This document shows positions 16,734-25,662 of a stretch of DNA of 64,000 nucleotides, in pieces (position 1 is the first letter of the stretch; each line of letters begins with the position of its first letter). A program made the position numbers and the translations under genes. Source of the DNA: Arcobacter ellisii. GTDB lineage: Bacteria > Campylobacterota > Campylobacteria > Campylobacterales > Arcobacteraceae. The stretch spans positions 682,001-746,000 of the forward strand of contig NZ_CP032097.1 in NCBI RefSeq assembly GCF_003544915.1, given 5' to 3'. Under the pieces are notes generated by a model. That model did no database searches. It worked only from the letters and a program-made list of their open reading frames with translations, and was not told the origin of the DNA.

Positions 16734-16841
16734 ATAGATAAGTTGACGCAGCGGCTTATTTATAAGATAAGATTTCTTAAATAGATAATTTTTTATGTTT
16801 CCTTGTGTAAAGAAGGATGTCTCCCCTGGGCATCCTTTTTT
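16734..16841 (+). ncRNA. Predicted small RNA or leader RNA, about 108 nt
   Basis: An orphan transcription unit in a 259-base gap. After the -10 box comes a hairpin whose 12-base arms (16731-16742 and 16755-16766) pair with one G-U and enclose a GC-rich loop TTGACGCAGCGG. An AT-rich linker follows, then an intrinsic terminator: AAGGATG (16813-16819) pairs with CATCCTT (16831-16837) around a C/U-rich loop TCTCCCCTGGG, with a T-run. The AAGGA half can alternatively pair with TCCTT at 16800-16804, so termination could be conditional. A C/U-rich terminator loop recalls the Helicobacter RepG RNA. Alternative: a regulated 5' leader of the helicase gene 80 bases downstream. Confidence 0.5.
16813..16841 (+). 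terminator. Intrinsic terminator with C-rich loop and no upstream ORF
   Basis: A seven-base GC-containing stem (AAGGATG with CATCCTT), an 11-base loop and six T's. It lies about 150 bases past the msrQ stop with a promoter-like box in between, so it is assigned to the predicted RNA rather than to msrQ. Confidence 0.8.
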
Positions 16842-16920
16842 ATTTTCAAATTGTCTTAAATCTTTTATGCTACTATTGCGAAATGATTAAACTTTTAAAA
16901 AATACAAATAACTAAATCCT

Positions 16921-18981
16921 ATGCCTTTATCAAACCTAAATCAAGAACAACTAGAAGCGGCAACTTGTCCCTATGGTTTTAACCTTATTATTGCAAGTGC
17001 TGGAACAGGAAAAACTTCTACAATAGTTGGACGAATTGCAAACTTAATAAATAATGGTGTTAAACCTAATCAAATATTACTTTTAACCTTTACAAACAAA
17101 GCAGCAGCTGAAATGGTAGCAAGGGTTGCTAAATTTTTTGGAAAAGATATTGCCAAACAAATTATGGCTGGAACTTTTCACTCTGTTTCTTACAAACTTT
17201 TAAAAGAACTAAATGTAAATATTACTTTAAAACAACCAAATGAATTAAAAACACTTTTTAAATCTATTTATGAAAAAAGAGTTTTTATGGAAAGAGATGA
17301 TGAAGCAAGTCCTTATGATGGTGGATATTTGTATGATATGTACTCTTTATATTTAAACTCAAATGATGGTGAAGATTTTGCTTCATGGATAAAATCAAAA
17401 AATGCAAGTCATGAAATTTATACTTTGATTTATGAAGATGTAGTTGCTGAATTTCATGAATTAAAAACAAAATATGGTTATGCAAATTTTGATGATTTAT
17501 TAACAATTATGCTTGAAACTTTAAAAGAAAAAGAGTTTGATTTTAAAGAAATTTTAGTAGATGAATATCAAGATACAAATCCTTTACAAGGAAGATTACT
17601 TGATGGATTTAGACCAAAATCACTTTTTTGTGTAGGTGATTATGACCAAAGTATTTATGCTTTTAATGGGTCTGATATTGGAATTATTTCAACTTTTGCA
17701 AAAAGATATGAAAATGCAAAAGTATTTACTCTTAGAAAAAATTACCGTTCAACAAAACCAATCTTAGATTTAGCAACAAAAGTTATTGAATTTAATGAAA
17801 GAGTTTATGAAAAAAAACTTGAAGTTGTAAGAACTCAAGATGAACATAAACCAAAATTATTAGCTTTTAATGAACTTTTTTCTCAATATGAATATATCTC
17901 ACAATTAATTTCAAAAAGTGAAACACCTCATAGTGAAATTGCAATTATTTATAGAAATAACTCTAGTGCAGACGGAATAGAAGCAAATTTGAGGGAGTTT
18001 TCAATTCCTGCACGTAGAAAAGGTGGAATGAGCTTTTTTGACTCTGTAGAAGTTAAATTTATTCTTGATGTTTTAGTTATGCAACTTTCACATAATGATA
18101 TGATGGCTTTTATTCACGTTGTTGAGCATGGAAAAGGGATTGGAAAAGCAATCGCAAAAGATGTATTTGATGCTCTAATGAGACTTGGAGATGGGGATAT
18201 TTTAAAAGGTTTATTCCAACCACGAAGTGACATAAATAATCCTTATGAAACAGGAAGAATCAAAAATCAGCAATTAGGGTTATTTGATGATTTTATTGAG
18301 TTAGGTTCTGTTTCAAAATTTAAAGATTGTAATTTTGAAGAGGCATTTTTAGGGAATCCAATATTAAAACATCCAAAACTAAATGTTGATGGAGGAAAAT
18401 ATCTTTATGATATTTATTTATTAATGAAACATTTAAGAAGAACAAAAAATCCTGAGACATTGGTTGGAAATATTATCTCTTCTATGGCTTATTCTAAGTT
18501 AAAAGATTTTTTATCAACAAAAAGAGCAACTCAAAAAGATGGAACTATAAATCCAATGCAAAAAACAAAAGCCCTAGCTAAAATAAATAGAAAAGGTATG
18601 CTTTTAAAAAATCTTTCAAGAAACTTTAATGACCTCTCAAAATTTATTAACTCTATGATTTTAGGTGGAAGTGAGATGAGTGAAGGTGATGGAGTAAATC
18701 TACTTTCTATTCATGCAAGTAAAGGTTTGGAGTTTAAAGAAGTTTATGTAATAGATTTAATGGATGGAAGATTTCCAAATCGAAAACTTATGAGTAAAGG
18801 TGGAAGCATAGAAGAAGAGAGACGTCTTTTTTACGTTGCAGTTACAAGGGCAAAAGATATCTTATATCTTTCATATGCAAAGTATGACAAGATAAAAAAG
18901 CTTACTTTTGTAGCAAGTCCTTTCTTAAAAGAAGCAGGAATGCAAATAAAAGACGAAGACGAATCTTCTATTCAAGAGTAA
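16921..18981 (+). CDS. UvrD/Rep-family superfamily 1 DNA helicase
   Basis: A 686-residue ATP-dependent 3'-5' DNA helicase. All SF1A motifs are visible: Q-motif LNQEQLEAA, Walker A ASAGTGKT (26-33), motif II LVDEYQDTNPLQ, motif III GDYDQSIYAFNG, motif IV LRKNYRS, motif V SIHASKGLEFKEVYVI and motif VI RRLFYVAVTRAK. This points to a Rep/UvrD/PcrA role in replication restart or repair. No clear Shine-Dalgarno precedes the ATG, but it is the first in-frame ATG after the upstream RNA terminator. It is followed 38 bases later by an antiporter gene. Confidence 0.92.
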   Translation: MPLSNLNQEQLEAATCPYGFNLIIASAGTGKTSTIVGRIANLINNGVKPNQILLLTFTNKAAAEMVARVAKFFGKDIAKQIMAGTFHSVSYKLLKELNVNITLKQPNELKTLFKSIYEKRVFMERDDEASPYDGGYLYDMYSLYLNSNDGEDFASWIKSKNASHEIYTLIYEDVVAEFHELKTKYGYANFDDLLTIMLETLKEKEFDFKEILVDEYQDTNPLQGRLLDGFRPKSLFCVGDYDQSIYAFNGSDIGIISTFAKRYENAKVFTLRKNYRSTKPILDLATKVIEFNERVYEKKLEVVRTQDEHKPKLLAFNELFSQYEYISQLISKSETPHSEIAIIYRNNSSADGIEANLREFSIPARRKGGMSFFDSVEVKFILDVLVMQLSHNDMMAFIHVVEHGKGIGKAIAKDVFDALMRLGDGDILKGLFQPRSDINNPYETGRIKNQQLGLFDDFIELGSVSKFKDCNFEEAFLGNPILKHPKLNVDGGKYLYDIYLLMKHLRRTKNPETLVGNIISSMAYSKLKDFLSTKRATQKDGTINPMQKTKALAKINRKGMLLKNLSRNFNDLSKFINSMILGGSEMSEGDGVNLLSIHASKGLEFKEVYVIDLMDGRFPNRKLMSKGGSIEEERRLFYVAVTRAKDILYLSYAKYDKIKKLTFVASPFLKEAGMQIKDEDESSIQE

Positions 18982-19019
18982 TATTATAAAATACGCCATT
19001 TTATTAAATTGGAAATAAG

Positions 19020-20186
19020 ATGGAAAAATTTTTTCTAATCATAACTGTTTGTACAATAATTATGATTTCTCCTGGTGTCTCTAAATTAACTAGAACTCCT
19101 ATTGTTGTTGTTGAGATATTTTTAGGTCTATTCGCTGGATATTTAGGCTTATTGTATGATGATGAAACATTAAAACTTGTAGCTAAATTCGGATTTGTTT
19201 ATTTGATGTTTTTAGCTGGTCTTGAAATAAATTTAAAACTTGTAAAAATCATAAAAGCAACTCTTGCAATAAATGTTATTTTATATTTTATATTTTTATA
19301 TACAATTTCAGGTCTTGTTTGTTGGATTTTCAATTTAGGTGTTACATATTTTGTTGCTCTTCCTATTTTCTCTTTAGGTATGATTATGATGCTTATAAAA
19401 GAGTATGGGAAAGATGAACCTTGGTTAAACTTAGCTTTATCAATAGGTGTTGTTGGTGAAGTTATAAGTATTTTGGCACTTACTTTATTTAGTGGTTGGA
19501 TTGAGTATGGATTTAATATTCAGTTTTTTCTTTCTCTTTTAACAATATTTAGTGTTATTGTTGTTAGTATTTTGGGATTAAGAATTTCATATATTTTATT
19601 TTGGTGGTTTCCTGAATTTAAAAACTTTTTAATCCCAGATTCTCATAATGATAGATACAATCAAGATATTAGATTTTCAATTTCAAGCTTACTAATTTTA
19701 GTAGCAATTATGCTTGTATTAAAAATTGATGTTGTTTTAGGGGCTTTTACAGCAGGTCTATTTTTTAAAATGTTTTTTAATCAAAAACATGAACTTCTTG
19801 AAAAAATAGAATCTTTTGGTTTTGGTTTTTTTGTGCCTATATTTTTTATCTATACAGGTTCAACTGTTAAACTTGATATGATAACTTTTGATATTTTAAA
19901 ACATGCAATTTTTATTATGTGTGCGATTATTATAATAAGACTTATAAGTTCATATTTGTCTTTTTACAAATATTTAAAGTTTAAACAGACTACACTTTTT
20001 GCTTTAAGTGATTCTATGCCTTTAACTTTTATGGTTGCAATTGCAATGCTTTCATTTAACTACGGTTTAATCTCTCAATCTGAATATTTTTCTTTCATAA
20101 TTGCAAGTATGATTGATGGTTTATTTCTTATGATTTTTATTAGAAAATTATATAAAATTTTTGATACAAAAACTAAAATAGTTTAA
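19020..20186 (+). CDS. CPA2-family cation:proton antiporter
   Basis: A 388-residue membrane protein with about 12 hydrophobic segments, of the Kef/Na+-H+ exchanger (CPA2) type. Typical stretches are RTPIVVVEIFLGLFAGYLGL near the N-terminus, GFVYLMFLAGLEINL (the family motif with Phe-Leu-Ala-Gly-Leu-Glu), and VVLGAFTAGLFF in the middle. There is no C-terminal TrkA/RCK regulatory domain, unlike full-length KefB/C. The ion specificity cannot be read from sequence. A strong hairpin follows the stop. Confidence 0.85.
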   Translation: MEKFFLIITVCTIIMISPGVSKLTRTPIVVVEIFLGLFAGYLGLLYDDETLKLVAKFGFVYLMFLAGLEINLKLVKIIKATLAINVILYFIFLYTISGLVCWIFNLGVTYFVALPIFSLGMIMMLIKEYGKDEPWLNLALSIGVVGEVISILALTLFSGWIEYGFNIQFFLSLLTIFSVIVVSILGLRISYILFWWFPEFKNFLIPDSHNDRYNQDIRFSISSLLILVAIMLVLKIDVVLGAFTAGLFFKMFFNQKHELLEKIESFGFGFFVPIFFIYTGSTVKLDMITFDILKHAIFIMCAIIIIRLISSYLSFYKYLKFKQTTLFALSDSMPLTFMVAIAMLSFNYGLISQSEYFSFIIASMIDGLFLMIFIRKLYKIFDTKTKIV

Positions 20187-20189
20187 TAA

Positions 20190-20233
20190 AATATGGAATT
20201 TTTATGAATGCTTATTCATAAAAATTCCATATT
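20190..20233. terminator. 20-base-pair perfect hairpin after antiporter gene
   Basis: The arms at 20190-20209 and 20214-20233 match without a mismatch around a GCTT loop, starting three bases after the stop. The stem is AT-rich and no clean T-run follows, so an intrinsic terminator, an mRNA-stabilising hairpin or a protein site are all possible. The rest of the 235-base gap before soxC holds a slightly GC-richer patch at about 20257-20300 that I cannot assign. Confidence 0.55.
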
Positions 20234-20362
20234 ATAAGCAAAACAAATATCTTCTATAACCCCCAATTATTCGTGCTATTCTAATGCTACCAAGGGTAAT
20301 AATTTGTCTATTAAAATATAAGAAAAATTAATAAATTAAGTTTTGTTTTAACTTATAAAATC

Positions 20363-20368
20363 TATAAT
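20363..20368 (+). promoter_or_regulatory. -10 box of the sox operon
   Basis: An exact TATAAT lies 53 bases upstream of the soxC TTG start. The strong ribosome site GGAGG is at 20411-20415. This is the only good promoter seen between the antiporter hairpin and soxC. Confidence 0.5.
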
Positions 20369-20421
20369 TGATGCGATGAAGAATTTTTATAAATATAGTC
20401 AAATTTTATAGGAGGTTAAAG

Positions 20422-21756
20422 TTGAAAAACAGCAAAGTTTTAGAAATAAAAGAAAATTCTAATGCAGTTCAAACAACAACTAGAAGAGAATTTTTTAAAA
20501 AAACTGCTATTTATTCTGCTGGAGCCTTAAGTGCTGCGTCTGTATTATCACCAGTTTTAGCAAAAGCTGATGATCCTGCAATTATAAATGATGCACCTTG
20601 GGGACAAAAATTAGGAGATCCAGTAGATAAAAATCTGTATGGTGTGCCATCACCTTATGAGCATAATAACATTAGAAGAACGCATGATTTATTCTCATCA
20701 GGGGATTCATATGCTTCTGTATCTATGTGTCCAATTCATGAATCTGAAGGTATTATTACACCAAATGGATTATTCTTTACAAGAGATCATGGTGGGACAG
20801 CTCATGTTGATCCAAATGAGTGGAGATTAATGATTCATGGTAAAGTTAAAAAAGAGATTGTTTTAACTTTAGATGATTTAAAAAAATATCCAAGCGAAAC
20901 AAGAATTTATTTTATTGAGTGTCCTGCAAATGGAAGTCCAGAGTGGAGAGGTCCACAATTTAATAGTTTACAATTTATGAAAGGTCTTATGAGTGCTGCT
21001 CAATGGACTGGAGTTATGTTAAAAACTATTTTAGATGATTTAGGACTTGAAAAAGATGCAGTTTGGATGTTGGCTGAAGGAAGTGATAATGCTTCTAATC
21101 CAAGATCTATTCCTGTTGAAAAAGCACTTGATGACGTAATGGTTGTTTGGGGACAAAATGGTGAAGCATTAAGACCTGAACAAGGTTATCCTGTAAGACT
21201 TATCGTTCCAGGATGGGAAGGTAATGTAAATACTAAATGGTTAAGAAGATTAGAATTTAGTGATAAACCTTGGCATTCAAAAGAAGAAACTTCAAAATAT
21301 ACAATGCTTCAAAAATCTGGAAAAGCTATTAGATATTTCTGGGTAAATGAAGTAAACTCTGTAATTACTTCTCCATGTCCTGAAAAACCATGGACAAACT
21401 TGAAAAAAGGTGAGTTAGTAGAGATTGAAGGTCTTGCTTGGTCAGGACATGGAACAATCAAAGGTGTTGATATCTCTTTTGATGGTGGAGATAATTGGGT
21501 TGAAGCTAAACTTAAAGGTTTAGTATTACCAAAATCTTGGACTAGATTTAGTTATGTGATGAGATGGAATGGAAAACCTTTATTATTAGCAAGTAGATCT
21601 TATGATGATTTTGGAAATATTCAACCTACAATCGACCAAGAAACTTCTGCTGTTGGTGTTGAATCTGTTTATCATAGAAATGCAATTGTAACTTGGGAAA
21701 TTACTGAAAAAGGAGAGTGTAACAATGTTCAAATTAGAAAACACAAAAAAGCTTAA
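20422..21756 (+). CDS. soxC: Sulfur dehydrogenase molybdopterin subunit SoxC
   Basis: A 444-residue Tat-exported molybdoenzyme of the sulfite oxidase family. With SoxD it oxidises the sulfane sulfur held on SoxYZ in the periplasm. The Tat motif is RREFFKK at 21-27. The molybdenum Cys167 is in FIECPANGSPEWRG. Later WLRRLEF and the dimerisation domain with VDISFDGGDNWVEA fit SoxC. The start is TTG with GGAGG six bases upstream. It overlaps soxD by 32 bases. The presence of SoxCD predicts complete oxidation of thiosulfate to sulfate. Confidence 0.95.
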   Translation: MKNSKVLEIKENSNAVQTTTRREFFKKTAIYSAGALSAASVLSPVLAKADDPAIINDAPWGQKLGDPVDKNLYGVPSPYEHNNIRRTHDLFSSGDSYASVSMCPIHESEGIITPNGLFFTRDHGGTAHVDPNEWRLMIHGKVKKEIVLTLDDLKKYPSETRIYFIECPANGSPEWRGPQFNSLQFMKGLMSAAQWTGVMLKTILDDLGLEKDAVWMLAEGSDNASNPRSIPVEKALDDVMVVWGQNGEALRPEQGYPVRLIVPGWEGNVNTKWLRRLEFSDKPWHSKEETSKYTMLQKSGKAIRYFWVNEVNSVITSPCPEKPWTNLKKGELVEIEGLAWSGHGTIKGVDISFDGGDNWVEAKLKGLVLPKSWTRFSYVMRWNGKPLLLASRSYDDFGNIQPTIDQETSAVGVESVYHRNAIVTWEITEKGECNNVQIRKHKKA

Positions 21757-22909
21757 AAATACTCTTCTTAGTTTTGGCTTATCAACTTTATTAGTAACTT
21801 CTGCTGTTGCTGCTACTAAAGAGAGTTCTGTTGATGGAGCTGTTAAGTATCCAATTAAAGATGGAAAATACTCTTCATACTATGTTAATACTCAAGAAGT
21901 AAAAAATTCAGCTATTGGAAGAACTCCAACAAAAAGAGAAATTACAGCTTGGGATGTTGATGCAAAACCAGATGGAACAGGTTTACCTGAATTTGATATG
22001 AAACACGGTGAAGTTGTATTAGGTGAAGATGGAAAACCAAAAAAAGCAGAAGGTTCAGTTGAATTAGGAAACGAATTATATGATGCACAGTGTGCTATGT
22101 GTCATGGTGATTTTGGTTCAGGTGGAAAAGGTTATCCAATGCTTGCTGGTGGTTCTAAAGAGTCTTTAAAAATTCAAAGATTAAATCCAGCAGATGAAAA
22201 TCCAAATCCAGATACTCCAATTAGAACAATTGGTTCTTATTGGCCATATGCTTCAACTTTATATTGGTATGTTCAAGATTCTATGCCATTCCCACATCCA
22301 AAAACATTAACAAATAGTGAAACTTATGCAATTACTGCTTATTTATTATCAGTAAATAATATTACTATTGATGGTGTTGAGTTAGATGATGAGTATGTAT
22401 TAGATAAAGAAAAACTGATGAAAGTTATCATGCCAAATCATGATGGTTTCTATCCAGAAGTTGATACTCCAAATCCAAAAGATGGTGTTAAAAATATGAC
22501 AGCATTATTATCTGATCCAAAAATATATGGAACAGGTACAAGATGTATGAAAGATTGTATAAAAGAAGATGTAAATAATCTTTTAATGAAAATAAATATA
22601 GATTTAACAGCTAACTCAAATCAACCAATGTCAGTTGAAAGATCTCTTCCTAAAGTTGATGCAAGTTCTGTAAAACCAGGTCAAGCTGATTATGAAGCTA
22701 GTTGTTCTGCTTGTCATGGAAATCCAGCAATTGGTGCTCCTGTTGTAGGTGATAAAGCTGCTTGGGCTAAGGTACTTGAAAAAGGTGTGGATAAAGTTTA
22801 TCATAATGGAATTAATGGTATAAATGCTATGCCTCCTAAAGGTGGAACAGACTTTAGTGATGAAAAAATGAAAGAAATAATCGATTATATGATTAATTCT
22901 AGTAAATAA
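21725..22909 (+). CDS. soxD: Diheme cytochrome c subunit SoxD
   Basis: A 394-residue periplasmic cytochrome, the electron-accepting partner of SoxC. The signal peptide ends near residue 29. Two heme c sites are visible: CAMCH at 123-127 in the main domain and CSACH near 328 in a C-terminal cytochrome domain of about 80 residues. The start ATG lies inside the end of soxC behind GGAGAG, so translation is coupled. The two-heme layout matches the classical SoxD of Paracoccus. Confidence 0.93.
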   Translation: MFKLENTKKLKNTLLSFGLSTLLVTSAVAATKESSVDGAVKYPIKDGKYSSYYVNTQEVKNSAIGRTPTKREITAWDVDAKPDGTGLPEFDMKHGEVVLGEDGKPKKAEGSVELGNELYDAQCAMCHGDFGSGGKGYPMLAGGSKESLKIQRLNPADENPNPDTPIRTIGSYWPYASTLYWYVQDSMPFPHPKTLTNSETYAITAYLLSVNNITIDGVELDDEYVLDKEKLMKVIMPNHDGFYPEVDTPNPKDGVKNMTALLSDPKIYGTGTRCMKDCIKEDVNNLLMKINIDLTANSNQPMSVERSLPKVDASSVKPGQADYEASCSACHGNPAIGAPVVGDKAAWAKVLEKGVDKVYHNGINGINAMPPKGGTDFSDEKMKEIIDYMINSSK

Positions 22910-22923
22910 TAAAGGAGAGTGCT

Positions 22924-23277
22924 ATGAATATAATCAAAAATTTAATAACTGCAACTGCAATAAGTGGTTTTATTGCAGTTAGTGGTTTTGCAGCTGATGA
23001 TGAATTAGTTAAAAAAGGTGAAAAAATCTTTACAACTAATACAAAAGGAAATTGTATTGCTTGTCACGCTATTAATGGTAAAACACTAGATGGACCAGGA
23101 ACTATGGGACCTGTTTTACAATATTTATCAGCTTGGCCTGAAGAAGCATTATATGATAAGATTTTTGATCCATATGTTTCAAATCCAATTTCAGCAATGC
23201 CTGCATTTGGTAAAAATGGATGGTTAAGTGATGATGAAATTAAAGCATTAGTTGCTTATTTAAAAACAATAAATTAA
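22924..23277 (+). CDS. soxX: Monoheme cytochrome SoxX
   Basis: A 117-residue periplasmic c-type cytochrome that pairs with SoxA to attach thiosulfate to the SoxY carrier. The signal peptide is residues 1-23. It has GNCIACHAI (heme at 44-48), the family's GPGTMGPVL stretch and a methionine ligand in AMPAFG. Strong AAAGGAGAG lies upstream. It lies 14 bases after soxD and 16 before soxY, whereas soxX often sits next to soxA in other groups. Confidence 0.92.
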   Translation: MNIIKNLITATAISGFIAVSGFAADDELVKKGEKIFTTNTKGNCIACHAINGKTLDGPGTMGPVLQYLSAWPEEALYDKIFDPYVSNPISAMPAFGKNGWLSDDEIKALVAYLKTIN

Positions 23278-23293
23278 TAAAAAGGAAATAAAA

Positions 23294-23746
23294 ATGATTA
23301 ATAGAAGAAATTTTTTAGGTTTAGGATTAGGTGCTATCGCAATTGCAGCAATTCCAGGTAAATTAAGTGCAGTTGATTTTAGAGAAACAAAACCAAAAGC
23401 TTGGACAGCAACTAAAGTTGATGAAGCTATAAAAGAACTTTTTGGAACATCAGCTACTGTTGAAGGTGGAATTAATTTAAGTGCTCCAGATATCGCTGAA
23501 AATGGTGCAGTTATCCCTGTATCTTTTGATACTCAATTAAAGGCTACAAGAATTGCAGTATTCCAAGATGCTAACCCAGAAAGTGCTGTTGCTATATTCT
23601 CTTTAAATGAATTCAGTGTTGCTGATTATGCAATTAGAATTAAAATGGCAAAAACAGGAACTGTAACAGTTGTTGCAGAAGCAGAAGGTAAATTACACGC
23701 AGTTTCTAAATTAGTAAAAGTTACAATTGGTGGATGTGGTGGTTGA
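23294..23746 (+). CDS. soxY: Sulfur carrier subunit SoxY
   Basis: A 150-residue carrier protein. Pathway intermediates are covalently bound to the Cys of the C-terminal GGCGG (146-150), which is intact here. The N-terminus MINRRNFLGLGLGA is a Tat-type signal, as known for SoxY, which drags SoxZ across the membrane. AAAGGA lies upstream. soxZ follows 64 bases later with its own AAAGGA site. Confidence 0.96.
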   Translation: MINRRNFLGLGLGAIAIAAIPGKLSAVDFRETKPKAWTATKVDEAIKELFGTSATVEGGINLSAPDIAENGAVIPVSFDTQLKATRIAVFQDANPESAVAIFSLNEFSVADYAIRIKMAKTGTVTVVAEAEGKLHAVSKLVKVTIGGCGG

Positions 23747-23810
23747 TCTAATTCAACTAAATTATCATTTAATTAATATAGAAAAATAAAAAAATATAAA
23801 GGAAAATAAA

Positions 23811-24116
23811 ATGGCAGGTACTACAAAAATTAAAGCAAAATTAAAAGATGGAATTGTTGAAGTTAAAGCATTAGCATCACACCCAATGTTAAGTTATCAA
23901 GAAGCTGAAAGAGCAAAAAAAGAAGTAAATTTTATTACATATGTAGTTGCAAAAGTTGGAGACAAAGTTGTATATGAAGCATCAACTTCTCAATTTTTAT
24001 CAAAAGACCCATATTTAAAATTCTCATTCAAAGGTGCAAATGCTGGTGACACAATTGAATTAACATGGAAAGATTTAAAAGGTAATACAGACGTAAGTAG
24101 TGAGAAAATCAAATAA
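23811..24116 (+). CDS. soxZ: Sulfur carrier partner SoxZ
   Basis: A 101-residue all-beta protein that forms the SoxYZ heterodimer. It lacks a signal peptide, as expected because it is exported with SoxY. Diagnostic stretches are VKALASHPMLSYQEAERAKK with the conserved SHPM motif and the end segment DTIELTWKDLKGN. It sits between soxY and soxA with clean ribosome sites on both sides. Confidence 0.95.
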   Translation: MAGTTKIKAKLKDGIVEVKALASHPMLSYQEAERAKKEVNFITYVVAKVGDKVVYEASTSQFLSKDPYLKFSFKGANAGDTIELTWKDLKGNTDVSSEKIK

Positions 24117-24150
24117 TTACTTTTGTAATTAATTAAAAAGGAGAGAAACC

Positions 24151-25065
24151 ATGTTATTAAAAATTGCTAAGTCAACAGCACTTTTAGTACTAGCAGCATA
24201 CTCTTTAAATGCTGCTGATTTCAGTGCTGGAGCTGAAAAAGATAGAATTGAAATGATTAAGTATTTTGAAGCTAAGTTTGCTGATCCAGAAAAAAACAAA
24301 GATAGATTCTTTCCGTATTCAACAGAAGAAGAATTAAAGAATGATTATGCAAAAGGTTTAAAACATAATGATTTTAATATTGGAACTTATGCATTTTCAA
24401 AAGATGCAAAAGCACAATATGAAGCAATCAAAGAGATGCCACCATATGAAGATGCAATTGATGCAGGAGAAGAGTTATATAACAAAAAGTTTGCAAACGG
24501 TAACTCATTTGCAACTTGTTTCCCTGATCCAGCTGTAGCAAATATCTATCCATATTATGATGAAAAGAAAAAAGATGTTGTTACTTTAACATCTGCAGTT
24601 AATGATTGTCTAAGAGATAATGGTGAAAAAGAGTTTAATACTCAAAAAGGTGATATGGCAAATATTCAAGCATATTTAGTAAATGCTACAACTGAAGCTG
24701 GTAAAAAGTTTGATATTAAAATTCAAAGTGAAGCAGCTAAAAAAGCATATGAAAATGGTAAAGAATATTACTATACTCAAAGAGGTTATCTAAAATTATC
24801 TTGTGCAACTTGTCACGTTCAAGGTGCTGGACAAAGAGTTAGAAATGAAAAACTTTCTCCTTTAACTGGACAAATTACTCAATTCCCAGTTCATAGATTA
24901 AAATGGGAAGAGTTAGGTACTTTAGAGAGAAGATTATCAGGTTGTATAGTTGACCAAGGACAAGTTTCGCCAAAAGATGAAAGTACGCAAATGAAAGAAT
25001 TAGTTTATTTCTTAGCTTACATGTCAAATGGTATGTCAATTGATGGTCCAGATATAAGAAAGTAA
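24151..25065 (+). CDS. soxA: L-cysteine S-thiosulfotransferase subunit SoxA, monoheme type
   Basis: A 304-residue periplasmic cytochrome that, with SoxX, joins thiosulfate to the SoxY cysteine. The signal peptide ends near residue 21. Only one CxxCH is present (CATCH, 218-222). The N-terminal half has Cys123 (ATCFPD) and Cys153 (NDCLRD) instead of a second heme, as in monoheme SoxA where they form a disulfide. Cys265 in RLSGCIVDQGQ is the expected catalytic and heme-ligating cysteine persulfide. AAAGGAGAG lies upstream. Confidence 0.94.
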   Translation: MLLKIAKSTALLVLAAYSLNAADFSAGAEKDRIEMIKYFEAKFADPEKNKDRFFPYSTEEELKNDYAKGLKHNDFNIGTYAFSKDAKAQYEAIKEMPPYEDAIDAGEELYNKKFANGNSFATCFPDPAVANIYPYYDEKKKDVVTLTSAVNDCLRDNGEKEFNTQKGDMANIQAYLVNATTEAGKKFDIKIQSEAAKKAYENGKEYYYTQRGYLKLSCATCHVQGAGQRVRNEKLSPLTGQITQFPVHRLKWEELGTLERRLSGCIVDQGQVSPKDESTQMKELVYFLAYMSNGMSIDGPDIRK

Positions 25066-25078
25066 TAAGGTGAAGATT

Positions 25079-25501
25079 ATGAAAAAAACAATTTTAAAAT
25101 TCGCAACAGTTACAGCATTATCAACTTTAGGACTAACAACTTTAGGTGCTTCTGAAATATCTAAATTAGATGTTAAAAAAGAGTGTAATGTTCAAGCAAA
25201 TGGTGTAGAAAAAGTTATTGCAACTGCTGCAAAATATAATGAAATAGCTGTAAAACATAAAGTTGAATTTATGAGACTTGGAATGAAAGCTAGCCAATAT
25301 ATTGATGCAGTTAATAACTCTTTAAAAAGTGGTTCTAAAACTATTGATATTGTTGATGCTAAGGGTAAAAAAACTGAAGAAGCAACAATTGAGTTTGGTG
25401 CTTGGAGAGCTTGTTCTTTTGCAATTAGTGCAGTAGTTCAAGAAGAAGAAGCAAAAACTACTTGGAAAATGGCTAGTCCTAGTGATGGCTATAAATATTA
25501 A
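25079..25501 (+). CDS. Unrecognised periplasmic protein inside the sox cluster
   Basis: A 140-residue protein with a signal peptide (cleavage near ASEIS). It has just two Cys in the mature part (in KKECNVQ and WRACSFA), spaced so that a disulfide is plausible. The middle is helical and Lys/Ala-rich (KVIATAAKYNEIAVKHKVEFMRLGMKA is one stretch read in pieces). I chose the ATG at 25079, preceded by AAGGTG, over the GTG nine bases earlier. The position behind soxA suggests a SoxAX-associated protein, perhaps analogous to SoxK/SAXB, but I cannot show homology. A terminator follows, so it ends the first sox transcript. Confidence 0.7.
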   Translation: MKKTILKFATVTALSTLGLTTLGASEISKLDVKKECNVQANGVEKVIATAAKYNEIAVKHKVEFMRLGMKASQYIDAVNNSLKSGSKTIDIVDAKGKKTEEATIEFGAWRACSFAISAVVQEEEAKTTWKMASPSDGYKY

Positions 25502-25528
25502 TATTTTTGTTAATGTTTAAATTAAAAG

Positions 25529-25557
25529 AAGTCAAGATTCAACTCTTGGCTTTTTTT
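25529..25557 (+). terminator. Intrinsic terminator between the sox operon and soxB
   Basis: A nine-base stem (AAGTCAAGA with TCTTGGCTT, one G-U pair), a 6-base loop and seven T's, about 30 bases after the preceding stop codon. It separates soxCDXYZA from soxB, which lies 105 bases further. Confidence 0.8.
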
Positions 25558-25662
25558 ATTTTCAAAAAATGCTAAAACTTGCTGGAAATAGAAATTTTTA
25601 TATAAATTTGAGCTTTTTTCAAGTTCATATTTATGTATATTAATAATAAATAAGGTAAAAAA

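Noticed and set aside
16795-16890. A 31-codon ORF (starting MFPCVKKDV) running through the small-RNA terminator
   Set aside because: No ribosome site upstream, and it would have to be translated through the intrinsic terminator; the RNA interpretation explains the sequence better.
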